Shown here: positions 16,490 to 24,816 of the stretch, in pieces | Layout of the letters: each line of letters starts with the position of its first letter | How positions within the stretch are numbered: position 1 is the stretch's first letter | From: an uncultured Oscillospiraceae bacterium | GTDB taxonomy: Bacteria; Bacillota; Clostridia; Oscillospirales; Ruminococcaceae | DNA length: 64,000 bases | Assembly (NCBI GenBank): GCA_900540595.1 | Contig: UQGL01000009.1 | Coordinates: 1 to 64,000 of the forward strand | Direction of reading: 5' to 3' | Program-made: the position numbers and the translations under genes | Notes under the pieces: generated by a model | Database searches by the model: none | Told to the model about the DNA's origin: nothing | What the model saw: only the letters and a program-made list of their open reading frames with translations

Positions 16490-17761
16490 ATGGCGATCCG
16501 CGAGAGAAAAGTCAAAAACAAGCGAAACAGCCAAGGAATTTTAACAGGCAGATCGGGCATCGTCTACGATGTCAATGTGAAAGTCTACGAGAACGGCAGG
16601 CAGAAAAGCATTGCTAAACGTGGTTTTGCAACGCGCAGGGAAGCAGAATTGTATGAGGCACAGATCAAGCTGGAGTTACAGACTGGCAGCGCCGCTATGG
16701 TCGGCTACGGACCGGAAAGCAAGCAAAAGCTAAAAGAGTATCTGCCCAAGTGGTACGAAAGCTACCACCATAACCTTGCAAAAAGTACGCGATACAGCTA
16801 TTGGAGCGGCATAAACATACATCTAATTCCCATGCTGGGCGAAGTATCTCTGAACAAACTGACACCCCAAATGATTGACGATATGATTGCGCAACTGCGT
16901 GAGAAGGGACTGGCGGAGAATTCAGTGCGTTATTGCCATCGAATTTTAAGCTCTGCGCTGTCCTCGGCGGTAAAGTATGGCTACATTCCAAACAACCCAG
17001 CCAAGAACATTATGACACGGTTTAGTAAGAACGCCGGGCGCAAATATGACAAGTACACCGTGGAACAGGTGCAGCAGCTTTTGGCGTTTGTACATGGTAA
17101 TGCACTTGAGACCGTGGTGCTGCTCGCTGTTCTGTTTGGGCTGCGACTCAGCGAAGCGCTGGGGTTACGCTGGCGTGATGTTGATTTGACGCACAGGCAA
17201 ATTACCTTGCGAGGCCAAATTCCCTGTGACCTGCCGAAAGATGCTAAAATTGTGCCGCACTTGGAACCATTGAAAGACCGTGACGAAGGCGAAACACGTT
17301 CATTTCCCATTACAGAAGAAGCACTGCCAATCTTTTTGCGGCTTAGACAGGAACAAGCCGACCAGCGGCGGTTGTGCAAGCTCGGCGGGGTCAAGTATTA
17401 CGATAACGATCTTGTTGTGTGCAAGCCGGACGGTTCGCCATACTTACAAAAGCGTATTTCGGTCAAGTTTAACGGATTTATGCGTAGCACTGGGATGCCG
17501 AAAATCCGATTTCACGATCTACGCGGCACAGCGGGCACCAATATGTACAATTTGACAGGTGATTTTTATGCAGTTAGCCAAATTCTCGGACATTCAGTGG
17601 ACGATTTTTCCCAGCAAATGGGCGTAAATCTGAAAATCAACACCGTCACGACCCGCTATGTACAAGTACAGGAGCAGCGCAAACTCAGTGTGCTGACGGC
17701 ATACCACCAAGCAGTATTCGCAACACCGAAAAACGCTGCTGTTGGAGATAACTCTTTATAA
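16490..17761 (+). CDS. int: Tyrosine integrase of element B
   Basis: 423 residues, ATG 16490 (GGTGGG upstream). An AP2-like arm-binding N-terminus (GIVYDVNVKVYENGRQKSIA), a core-binding domain and a catalytic domain are seen. Catalytic residues: LFGLRLSEALGLRW (Arg), HDLRGTAGTNMY (His-x-x-Arg), GHSVDDFSQQ (His), TTRYVQV (Tyr). Its sequence differs clearly from integrases A and D, yet it also points at a tRNA-Ser half 190 bp downstream with the same core. Arm-type repeats GGGCAACA lie just after the stop codon. Confidence 0.93.
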   Translation: MAIRERKVKNKRNSQGILTGRSGIVYDVNVKVYENGRQKSIAKRGFATRREAELYEAQIKLELQTGSAAMVGYGPESKQKLKEYLPKWYESYHHNLAKSTRYSYWSGINIHLIPMLGEVSLNKLTPQMIDDMIAQLREKGLAENSVRYCHRILSSALSSAVKYGYIPNNPAKNIMTRFSKNAGRKYDKYTVEQVQQLLAFVHGNALETVVLLAVLFGLRLSEALGLRWRDVDLTHRQITLRGQIPCDLPKDAKIVPHLEPLKDRDEGETRSFPITEEALPIFLRLRQEQADQRRLCKLGGVKYYDNDLVVCKPDGSPYLQKRISVKFNGFMRSTGMPKIRFHDLRGTAGTNMYNLTGDFYAVSQILGHSVDDFSQQMGVNLKINTVTTRYVQVQEQRKLSVLTAYHQAVFATPKNAAVGDNSL

Positions 17762-17796
17762 GTTATTATCCCTTCTCGCAGGAAACCATGAACTGT

Positions 17797-17850
17797 GGGC
17801 AACAATTCGGGCAACAAATGGCTTTTTGCAACAGATTATTGTTGCAAGTG
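17797..17850. repeat. Integrase arm-type repeats, right end of element B
   Basis: GGGCAACA at 17797 and 17809, 12 bp apart, then TTGCAACA and TGTTGCAA near 17826-17848. They match the copies at 3516-3570, supporting 3406-18011 as one element. Confidence 0.6.
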
Positions 17851-17910
17851 GATTTTGGCTTGTAATAGTCATTGCGTAAACTTACAGCATCACATTTCAA
17901 AGCCGTAAAC

Positions 17911-17952
17911 AAAAATATCCGTCGTAAAATCTTTCGATTCTACGACGGATAT
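17911..17952 (-). terminator. Terminator following the tRNA-Ser 3' half
   Basis: Perfect 12-bp stem ATATCCGTCGTA/TACGACGGATAT. On the minus strand it follows the tRNA CCA and ends in TTTTTG. It confirms that a tRNA 3' end with its native terminator was captured. Confidence 0.8.
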
Positions 17953-18011
17953 GGCGCAGATGGTGGGAGTCGAACCCACGCGACAGTCTCCTGTCCTAAA
18001 GCATTTCGAGT
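17952..18011 (-). other. Attachment site: 3' half of a second tRNA-Ser(CGA)
   Basis: Minus strand: loop CTCGAAA, TGCTT stem strand, long variable arm (AGGACAGGAGACTGTC), T arm GTGGG TTCGACT CCCAC, acceptor CATCTGC, G, CCA. No 5' half adjoins it. Its acceptor strand pairs perfectly with GCAGATG at the 5' halves at 43361-43402 and 43441-43482, 25 kb away. Core ATTTCGAGT is at 18003-18011. Confidence 0.88.
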
Positions 18012-18184
18012 TAATCTTTGAAAAGGCAATATGGTGATAACCAAGGCTGATACAGGCTGGTTTGTCCGCTGATTTTGGACGATGTGTGTAGGGATAATAC
18101 TGCTCCACAACAAAAAAACAATGTAGGTACGAAAATAAGCAAAATCACCCGTTTTGGGGCAAAAATGGCGACTTTTTGGGAGAA

Positions 18185-18208
18185 ATGCAAGATAAGATGC
18201 AAGATAAC
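18185..18208. repeat. Possible arm-type sites, left end of composite element C
   Basis: ATGCAAGATA occurs twice (18185 and 18197) and once more at 43268, next to the right-hand tRNA 5' half. No other gene signal is seen in 18012-18328. Confidence 0.45.
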
Positions 18209-18328
18209 CCCTACCTAAAAAGCCGGATAATGGTGCAGGTTCGCGGACACGAATGAGAAAAAATGCAAGAAGAAAAAAATGAAGTAGTGATTTTTCGGGT
18301 TCCACTTTGCAAACAAGGAGAACCCGAA

Positions 18329-18952
18329 ATGAAGAAAAAAACTGTAAGCAAAGACCCTTTGGCAGAAAAGATTGAAGAAATTCTAGCGCCCTATCCGAAC
18401 CCGATGAGTCGCAATGATTTCCGCATCGTATGCCATATCGGAACGCGCACTTCGCTTTATCTCCTGCAAAGCGGGCTTGTTCCCTGCAAAAACAACGGAA
18501 AGAGAACGCGCTGCTATAAAATCGCCAAGAAAGATGTTGCCGAGTATCTCTACCGCCGAGAGTCCGACCCGATGCGCTACACTCCGCCCAGCGGATGGTA
18601 TTACAACTACCCCAAGCACAAGAAACCCGCCTCGTCGTTGGAGCGCAAGCTGAACTATAAGGGCGAAGAACGGCTACTGGCCAAGGAATGGTACGAGCAA
18701 CAGTTAGCAAATTACCCGGATGTACTGACCGTTGCGCAAGTCTGCGAGGTGACAGGCTACCAACGCCACACAATTCTGAAATGGTGCAGCAAGGGCTTGC
18801 TGAAAACCATCTTGCAGACACCCAAGTACATGATTCCCAAGGTATGGCTGCTGGAATTTGTGGCGTCCGATTTTTTCAACGAGATCAGCCGAAAATGTGG
18901 AAAACACTATGCCGCAATCAAGGAAATCAGCAGCTCACGCAAAGCCAGATAA
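18329..18952 (+). CDS. Dual helix-turn-helix protein at left end of element C
   Basis: 207 residues. Start ATG 18329, because AAGGAG lies 8-9 bases upstream and the upstream in-frame ATG has no such site. Two excisionase-like DNA-binding modules are seen: about 20-75 (RNDFRIVCHIGTRTSLYLLQ, then KIAKKDVAEYL) and about 135-185 (YPDVLTVAQVCEVTGYQRHT, then MIPKVWLLEF). The duplicated fold suggests binding to paired sites such as the ATGCAAGATA repeats just upstream. It is likely a recombination directionality or control factor of the element whose integrase is now lost or replaced. Function is inferred. Confidence 0.6.
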   Translation: MKKKTVSKDPLAEKIEEILAPYPNPMSRNDFRIVCHIGTRTSLYLLQSGLVPCKNNGKRTRCYKIAKKDVAEYLYRRESDPMRYTPPSGWYYNYPKHKKPASSLERKLNYKGEERLLAKEWYEQQLANYPDVLTVAQVCEVTGYQRHTILKWCSKGLLKTILQTPKYMIPKVWLLEFVASDFFNEISRKCGKHYAAIKEISSSRKAR

Positions 18953-19116
18953 GATGACTATCCGACCTCATGTGAACGCTAACACTTTAAGACTGCTTCC
19001 ATCAGTCTGATATGGTTCCCATTTCAATTTTCCAGTCACTGACTGGAAAATTGGATGTCTAAGATATGCAAGCCCAAAAATCTAGTTAGACAGATCTCCC
19101 AAGGCATATTCAGCTT

Positions 19117-19708
19117 TTATGCAGAACTCAATTTGCCAGACACTGTCTGGTAAATTAGATAGCCCAATACAACAGGCTTATATGCAACGATCCTGCGGTC
19201 ATACAAATCAAGAAAAGCGCTCAGATACAGCTTCTTTATCACGGGACCGTCATAGTACTTAAACGCTGTGACATCGGTCAGCCACTTTTCATTGGGTCTG
19301 TCTGCGTAAAATTCACGATTCAAAATGTTTTCTGCTGTTGTTTCCGGTGTGGACGGAATATAGCTTGCCCGTTTTCTGCGGCAAACAGACTTTTAAGCGA
19401 AGGTATCTCATCAGCCGGCGAATCCGCTTGACATTGTATTGAGTATTTTTGTCACGGTTAATGGTTATCGTCATTTGCCGATAGCCAAGGATTCCATTCT
19501 GCTCTTCATACAATTCCTTGACCCATTCGATGATTCGTCTGTTCTCTGTTTCGACTTGGCTTTCCTTTCGCCGTAACCACTTGTAATAGGAAGATCGATT
19601 AAGATTAAGAATATCGCATAATCGGTTGACCGAATAGTGCTTCTCCTCATGTACACTGCGGACTGCAAGATGCTTCTTCTCTTGCCTTACTCCGCTCAGA
19701 CATCCCAC
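19117..19708 (-). pseudogene. IS3-family transposase OrfB, frameshifted and truncated
   Basis: The N-terminal part (19313-19708) reads HTH_21-type sequence such as YSVNRLCDILNLNRSSYYKW and GILGYRQMTITINRD. A frameshift near 19320-19400 moves the reading to 19117-19323, which gives the integrase core start (ADRPNEKWLTDVTAF and FLDLYDRRIVAY, the first two catalytic Asp). The protein then stops before the catalytic Glu. The transposase cannot be functional alone. Confidence 0.85.
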
Positions 19709-20217
19709 CTCTCCAATTCTTTCAATTTTTTTAACAGAGCAATCTCCATCTCCTTGTCTTTGATCTGTGCTTGAAGCAGCTTGTTTTGCACACGAAGTTT
19801 CTCGACTTCGGTCATTTCACTCTCCGGCTTGTTCCTGCCTCTGCCATCCACCAGACCTGCAACGCCTTTTTCTTCGTACTTTCGTACCCATGCGTAAATC
19901 TGTTGATACGATACGCCATAAGTCTTTATCGTCAGCGGATAGTTCTTGCCATGTTCAATACAAAACGCTACGATCTCCGCGCGTTCCTTTTCTGTTGTCT
20001 TTCTGCCCTTGGTCATATAAATCTCCGTTCCGGCTGCTCGCCTCTCCTTGATTTCTTTATGACCATTATACCACTTTATCCAGTTCCGCAGCTGCTTTTT
20101 GTCTTTAATCCCGTGTTTTTTGCAAATAGTCCGTAAACTGCCACCGCCTCCAAGATAATCCTGCACTGCTTGCAGCTTTAGTTTCCTGTCGTAGTACTTG
20201 TTCCTTCTTCTTGACAT
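19696..20217 (-). CDS. IS3-family transposase OrfA
   Basis: 173 residues with two helix-turn-helix regions (LRTICKKHGIKDKKQLRNWI and LTIKTYGVSYQQIYAWVRKY) and a C-terminal leucine-zipper-like segment (EVEKLRVQNKLLQAQIKDKE). In this family OrfA binds the IS ends and is joined to OrfB by programmed frameshifting. OrfA overlaps orfB by 13 bp as usual. OrfB here is broken, so mobility would need an intact copy elsewhere. Confidence 0.85.
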   Translation of the reverse strand: MSRRRNKYYDRKLKLQAVQDYLGGGGSLRTICKKHGIKDKKQLRNWIKWYNGHKEIKERRAAGTEIYMTKGRKTTEKERAEIVAFCIEHGKNYPLTIKTYGVSYQQIYAWVRKYEEKGVAGLVDGRGRNKPESEMTEVEKLRVQNKLLQAQIKDKEMEIALLKKLKELERWDV

Positions 20218-20317
20218 AATAAAGCCCCCTTAGTGTAGACTTGAAAATTTTTGCTTCTTTAGATGTCTACTCTAAGGGGACTATATCAGTTCATCCTTTG
20301 AACTGCCGGGACGTTGT

Positions 20318-21103
20318 TCATTCTTTTCGTCGCTGATACTCCGTAGGGGTCAGGCCGTACTGCTGCTTGAACTGCCGGGCGAAGGCGCTCGGGCTGGGGA
20401 ACGCCAACAGATTGGCCAGCGTGGCGATGGTCGGAGAATAGTTGTCCAAAATATAGCGGGCGTAGTTCAGTTTTTGTGCGCGGATGTACTCGGTGGGGCG
20501 AAAGCTGGTTTCCTTAAGAAACAGTGCGGACAGATGATTGGGAGAAAGATTGACCAGCTCGGCCAGTTCCGTCAGGCTGATGGGCTCGTGGATGTGCATC
20601 AGGATATACTCGCAGCACTGCTTGATCTCCTTGCGGCAGGATTGCAGCCGCCAGTCCTGCATGACCTGGCAGTATTCCCGGAACGCGCTGAGGGATAAGA
20701 ACTGGATCTCCTCAATGCTTTCGGTCTCGTCTAAGTGCAGCAAATAGGAATCGCTGATGCTGTAGGCGAGATTCTCCGGAAAGCCGTTGTCGATGGCCGT
20801 GCGGCAAAACAGCGTGACCGAAGCCACGGTGGCGTATCGCGCCTGCTGGATCGACGAGGTGCTCATCACCCCAAAGCGAAACGATTCCTGCTTGTTGTAA
20901 GCACGAGCCAGAAACTCATCGGCCAGCACGGCGTTGCCCAGTGCGATGAACGACAGAAAGCGTTTTTCCTTGACGCGATTCGAGTCTCCACTTGCCGTTT
21001 CCTCCAACTGTGCGTAGGTGCTCGCCCGATAACGCTCACGAATCTTGACCGTGACTTCCTTCAAGTGGTTGTTGGATTTTTCCTCAAAGATACCGGGCCG
21101 CAT
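20318..21103 (-). CDS. AraC-family transcriptional regulator of the glycoside cluster
   Basis: 261 residues. The C-terminal two-HTH AraC domain (about 155-258) is clear: IHEPISLTELAELVNLSPNH, then FLKETSFRPTEYIRAQKLNY, and the second HTH ending QFKQQYGLTPTEYQRRKE. The N-terminal part lacks an obvious cupin and may sense a ligand in another way. It is divergent from the GH3 gene, with 137 bp between, the usual place for its operator. It probably activates the glycosidase/transporter genes in response to a sugar. Its 3' end is 30 bp from the IS. Confidence 0.87.
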   Translation of the reverse strand: MRPGIFEEKSNNHLKEVTVKIRERYRASTYAQLEETASGDSNRVKEKRFLSFIALGNAVLADEFLARAYNKQESFRFGVMSTSSIQQARYATVASVTLFCRTAIDNGFPENLAYSISDSYLLHLDETESIEEIQFLSLSAFREYCQVMQDWRLQSCRKEIKQCCEYILMHIHEPISLTELAELVNLSPNHLSALFLKETSFRPTEYIRAQKLNYARYILDNYSPTIATLANLLAFPSPSAFARQFKQQYGLTPTEYQRRKE

Positions 21104-21240
21104 AAAAAATCACCTTTTCGTTGAAATCGTGTTGAGATAGTTTATACCATATAGTCATTATACGTCTTGCTGTGTAAAATAGCAAGTAAGGAATGCGCGG
21201 TACAATGCCGTTGCCAAATAACAGACAAGGAGAATAGAAT

Positions 21241-23496
21241 ATGAAGCGCGATTTGAAAGCATTGATCGGCCAAATGACATTGGAAGAAAAAGCCAGCCTT
21301 TGCTCCGGCTCGGATTTCTGGCACACGCAGGGGATCGAGCGGCTGGGCATCCCGGCCGTGATGGTGACCGACGGCCCGCACGGTCTGCGCAAGCAGGCAG
21401 GTGAAGCGGACCACCTCGGCCTGAACGACAGCGTCGAGGCTGTCTGCTTCCCGGCCGGGTGCGCCACCGGTTCCAGCTTTGACCCCGACCTTTTGGAGCA
21501 CATGGGTCAGGTTTTGGGCGACGAGTGCCAGGCCGAGGATGTCAGCATCCTGTTGGGACCCGCCGTCAACATCAAGCGCAGCCCGCTGTGCGGCCGCAAT
21601 TTCGAGTACATTTCTGAGGACCCGTATCTGGCCGGTAAGCTGTCCGCTGCGTACATTCGCGGCGTACAAAGCCGGGGCGTGGGGACCTCCATCAAGCACT
21701 TTGCCGCCAACAATCAGGAGACCCGCCGCCTGACCATCTCCTCGGACCTCTCGGAGCGTGCGCTGCATGAGATCTACCTGCCCGCCTTTGAGGAAGCCGT
21801 CAAGGCCGCCCAGCCCAAAACGGTGATGTGCAGCTACAACAAGATCAACGGCGTGTATGCTTCCGAAAACAAGATGCTGCTCACCGACATCCTGCGGGAC
21901 CAATGGGGCTTTGAGGGGTACGTCGTCAGTGACTGGGGTGCCGCCAATGACCGTGTGAAAGGCTTGGAAGCGGGTCTTGACCTGGAGATGCCTTCCTCCA
22001 ACGGTTACAACGATGCCAAGATCGTCGCGGCCGTACAGAACGGCTCGCTGGACGAGGCGGTACTGGACCGCGCGGTGGAGCGCATCCTGAAGGTCGTGTT
22101 CTCCTATGTGGATGCCCGCCGCCCCGACACCGTGTTCGACCGCGCCAAAGACCACGCCGAGGCCGTTGCCGTCGAGACGCAGTGCGCGGTACTGCTGACC
22201 AATCAGGGTGTTTTGCCGCTGGGCACGGATCAGAAGATCGCCTACATCGGCGAGTTTGCCGCGGCACCGCGCTATCAGGGCGGCGGCTCCAGCCACATCC
22301 ATCCCAGCCGCGTGACCTCCGCGTGGGAGGTTGCGCAGCAAAAGGGCCGCAACGTCTGCTACGCCAAGGGCTTCTCGGCGATGCGGGACGAGATGACCGA
22401 CGCAGAGTTGGCCGAGGCCATTCAGGCGGCACAAAACGCCGATGTCGCCGTTGTCTTTGCCGGTTTGCCCGAATTGTTTGAGTCTGAAGGGTATGACCGC
22501 ACTTCGATGGAACTGCCCGCCTGCCAGAATCGCCTGATCGACGAGATCGCAAAGGTCCAGCCCCATGTGGTCGTGGTCCTGCACAACGGCAGCGCGGTCG
22601 AGCTGCCGTGGGCCGACCGCGTCTCGGCCATTCTGGAACTGTATCTCGGCGGCGAGGGTGTCGGTGAGGCCGCCGACCAACTGCTGTACGGCGAGGCCAA
22701 CCCCAGCGGACATCTGGCTGAGACCTTCCCGCTCCGTTTGCAGGACAACCCCAGCTATTTGCACTTTCCGGGCAATGACAAGCGTGTTGCCTATGGCGAG
22801 GATGTCTTTGTCGGCTACCGCTACTACGATACCAAGCAGGTCCCTGTCCGCTTTGCGTTCGGTCACGGCTTGTCCTACACCGAGTTCGCTTACAGCAATT
22901 TGCAGCTTTCCGCGCCCGCATTGCAGGATGGCCAGACTGTCACCGTCAGTGTGGATGTGACCAACACCGGCAAGGTGGCCGGGCGCGAGGTCGTCCAGCT
23001 TTACGTCCGCGACAAAAACGGCACACCGGAGCGTCCCAGCAAAGAGCTGCGCGGCTTTGCCAAGGTACTGCTGGAACCGGGCGAGTGCAAGACGGTGACC
23101 CTGACGCTGGCGGCACGCGACTTGAGCTACTATGAGGAACGCCTGCACGACTGGTTTGCCCCCAGCGGCGTGTATGAGGTCATGGTGGGTCGCGCCAGCG
23201 ACGACATCCGCCTGACGGCCGAGTTGTCCTTTACCACCGAAAAACAAATTCCCTTTGTCGTAACACTGACCACCACACTGGGCGAGTTGCTGACCTGCCC
23301 CAAGACCGCGCCGACCATCATGCAGTTGTTGGCCCCGCTTGCGCAAAGCGCCGGTACCGACGGGTTGGATGAAGGGTTGATGAACATGATGAAAAAGATG
23401 ATCATGGAAATGCCGCTGAAATCTCTGGTCAGCGTGATGCCCGGTGATCAGATCGAGCTGCTGATCCAGCAGATGAACCTGCTGCTGGCGCAGTAA
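21241..23496 (+). CDS. Glycoside hydrolase family 3 beta-glucosidase-like enzyme
   Basis: 751 residues, ATG 21241 with AAGGAG. The GH3 N-terminal barrel has VMVTDGPHGLR, SIKHFAANNQE and VVSDWGAANDR, whose Asp is the nucleophile (about residue 236). The alpha/beta sandwich follows (about 300-520), then a fibronectin-III-like domain (VTNTGKVAGREVVQLYV). It has no signal peptide, so it is cytoplasmic. It likely removes beta-linked glucose or a similar sugar from imported glycosides. An extra C-terminal tail of about 80 residues (TTTLGELLTCPKTAP onward) resembles the tail of the GH78 at 25930. First gene after the divergent AraC regulator. Confidence 0.93.
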   Translation: MKRDLKALIGQMTLEEKASLCSGSDFWHTQGIERLGIPAVMVTDGPHGLRKQAGEADHLGLNDSVEAVCFPAGCATGSSFDPDLLEHMGQVLGDECQAEDVSILLGPAVNIKRSPLCGRNFEYISEDPYLAGKLSAAYIRGVQSRGVGTSIKHFAANNQETRRLTISSDLSERALHEIYLPAFEEAVKAAQPKTVMCSYNKINGVYASENKMLLTDILRDQWGFEGYVVSDWGAANDRVKGLEAGLDLEMPSSNGYNDAKIVAAVQNGSLDEAVLDRAVERILKVVFSYVDARRPDTVFDRAKDHAEAVAVETQCAVLLTNQGVLPLGTDQKIAYIGEFAAAPRYQGGGSSHIHPSRVTSAWEVAQQKGRNVCYAKGFSAMRDEMTDAELAEAIQAAQNADVAVVFAGLPELFESEGYDRTSMELPACQNRLIDEIAKVQPHVVVVLHNGSAVELPWADRVSAILELYLGGEGVGEAADQLLYGEANPSGHLAETFPLRLQDNPSYLHFPGNDKRVAYGEDVFVGYRYYDTKQVPVRFAFGHGLSYTEFAYSNLQLSAPALQDGQTVTVSVDVTNTGKVAGREVVQLYVRDKNGTPERPSKELRGFAKVLLEPGECKTVTLTLAARDLSYYEERLHDWFAPSGVYEVMVGRASDDIRLTAELSFTTEKQIPFVVTLTTTLGELLTCPKTAPTIMQLLAPLAQSAGTDGLDEGLMNMMKKMIMEMPLKSLVSVMPGDQIELLIQQMNLLLAQ

Positions 23497-23584
23497 AGGG
23501 CTTTGTATCTGGAGTTCTCTCGTGATCCCCTGTTACACAGCGCGGGACATCCGGAAACTCAGGTGAAGAAAGAAGATAGTTTGT

Positions 23585-24391
23585 ATGAAAAAAGTAGGAA
23601 AAGTCCTTTTGATCATTGCTCTGATCCTGGTCCTGCTATTAGCGCTGGCTTATGGTGCTCTGCAAGGTCTTTTGGGCCATGGGCCGTTCCGCTTCCTGAA
23701 CACGATGTACCTCAAAAGCTTGCCCGGCAACGCCGAGATCTACCGCCCCGAAAACGTGGCGCCGGTGGAAAACAGCCCGTTGAGCGGTATGAACCTGTGC
23801 TTTTTGGGGTCCTCGGTGACCTTGGGGGCTACCTCGCTGGAAACCTCCTTTGCGGAGTACATTGCCGTTCGCAACAACTGCACCTATGTCAAAGAGGCTG
23901 TCAGCGGCACCACATTGGCCGACAACGACAAGAACTCCTACATCCAGCGGATGCTGCACAATATCGACCCCAACGCACAGTTTGATGCGTTCATCTGCCA
24001 GCTTTCCACCAACGATGCAAGCAGCGCGATCCCGCTGGGGGAAATCAGCAGTTCCCGCAATTTGGAGGACTTTGACACCAAAACCGTCCTTGGCGCGCTC
24101 GAATACATCATCGTATATGCCGACACCACATGGCATTGCCCGGTGGTGTTCTATACGGGCACCCAGTACGACAGCCCCGCCTACGGCAAGATGGTGGAGC
24201 AGCTGCTGAAGTTGCAGGAAAAGTATGAGATCGGGGTCATCGACCTGTGGAATGATGCCGAGATGAATCAAGTTTCTGAGGAAGATTACAAGCTCTATAT
24301 GTTCGACGGCATCCATCCCACGCAGGCGGGCTACCTGAACTGGTGGACCCCCAAGATGGAGGCGTACCTGTACGATTATCTGGGTCAATAA
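23585..24391 (+). CDS. Membrane-anchored SGNH/GDSL hydrolase
   Basis: 268 residues. One N-terminal membrane segment (VLLIIALILVLLLALAYGAL, residues about 7-26) works as an uncleaved anchor or signal. The SGNH blocks are visible: FLGSSVT (Ser), QLSTNDAS (Asn), FDGIHPTQAG (Asp and His). Such enzymes are esterases or deacetylases acting on acylated sugars; here the catalytic domain would face outside. It may strip acyl groups from plant glycans before uptake. It follows the GH3 gene by 88 bp and ends at a strong terminator. Confidence 0.85.
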   Translation: MKKVGKVLLIIALILVLLLALAYGALQGLLGHGPFRFLNTMYLKSLPGNAEIYRPENVAPVENSPLSGMNLCFLGSSVTLGATSLETSFAEYIAVRNNCTYVKEAVSGTTLADNDKNSYIQRMLHNIDPNAQFDAFICQLSTNDASSAIPLGEISSSRNLEDFDTKTVLGALEYIIVYADTTWHCPVVFYTGTQYDSPAYGKMVEQLLKLQEKYEIGVIDLWNDAEMNQVSEEDYKLYMFDGIHPTQAGYLNWWTPKMEAYLYDYLGQ

Positions 24392-24415
24392 AGGGCCGCG
24401 TTTTCCTTCTTGACA

Positions 24416-24457
24416 CAACAGGAGGCACCCGAAATGGGCGCCTCCTGTTGCATTTTG
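24416..24457 (+). terminator. Terminator after the SGNH hydrolase
   Basis: Perfect 11-bp stem CAACAGGAGGC/GCCTCCTGTTG, then CATTTTG. It separates the GH3-SGNH unit from the downstream genes. Confidence 0.7.
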
Positions 24458-24469
24458 AAACTATAAAAG

Positions 24470-24504
24470 CGGTGGTCTTGGCGCGGATCGCACCAAGACC
24501 ACCG
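24470..24504. repeat. Strong hairpin without T run
   Basis: A 12-bp perfect stem CGGTGGTCTTGG/CCAAGACCACCG with an 11-nt loop sits 20 bp after the terminator. The rest of 24505-24816 holds no gene I can support, apart from the ribosome binding site of the next gene. Confidence 0.55.
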
Positions 24505-24816
24505 TTTGCTATGGCATACACCGGCGGGTGCGCCCAGAGCCACGCCTACCCGGATACAAGCCGTTGGTGTTCCCTTGCGGGATGTACTCCGCTTTCCCGG
24601 AACTGCGGAGAAAGCCGTTGAAATCATACAGGATTAGTTGTTTCCGTGTGGTGGCAGCACGTGGAGCGTGCTATAATAATGGCGAGAACCAACCCAACAG
24701 CGTAAAAAAGTCGGCATCAAAGCCGATGACTGACCATGGACGGCACGCTCTTTGGTTTCCGTTGGGGTAAAGCAGATTTCCCGTAAGATATTCGTAAAAG
24801 GGAGGACGAAACGGGT

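Larger units (their letters stand above)
19008..20288 (-). mobile_element. Decayed IS3-family (IS150-like) element
   Basis: About 1.28 kb bounded by imperfect inverted ends: TGATATGGTTCCC at the left, and TGATATAGTCCCC read inward from the right. It encodes orfA intact and orfB broken. No clear target duplication is visible. A second copy of its right-end 300 bp lies at 34637-34938, in the same orientation. Confidence 0.8.

Noticed and set aside
21142..23346. 734-residue open frame on the minus strand opposite the GH3 gene
   Set aside because: It is the antisense of a clear GH3 gene in GC-rich DNA; no ribosome binding site, low-complexity product, no recognisable domain.
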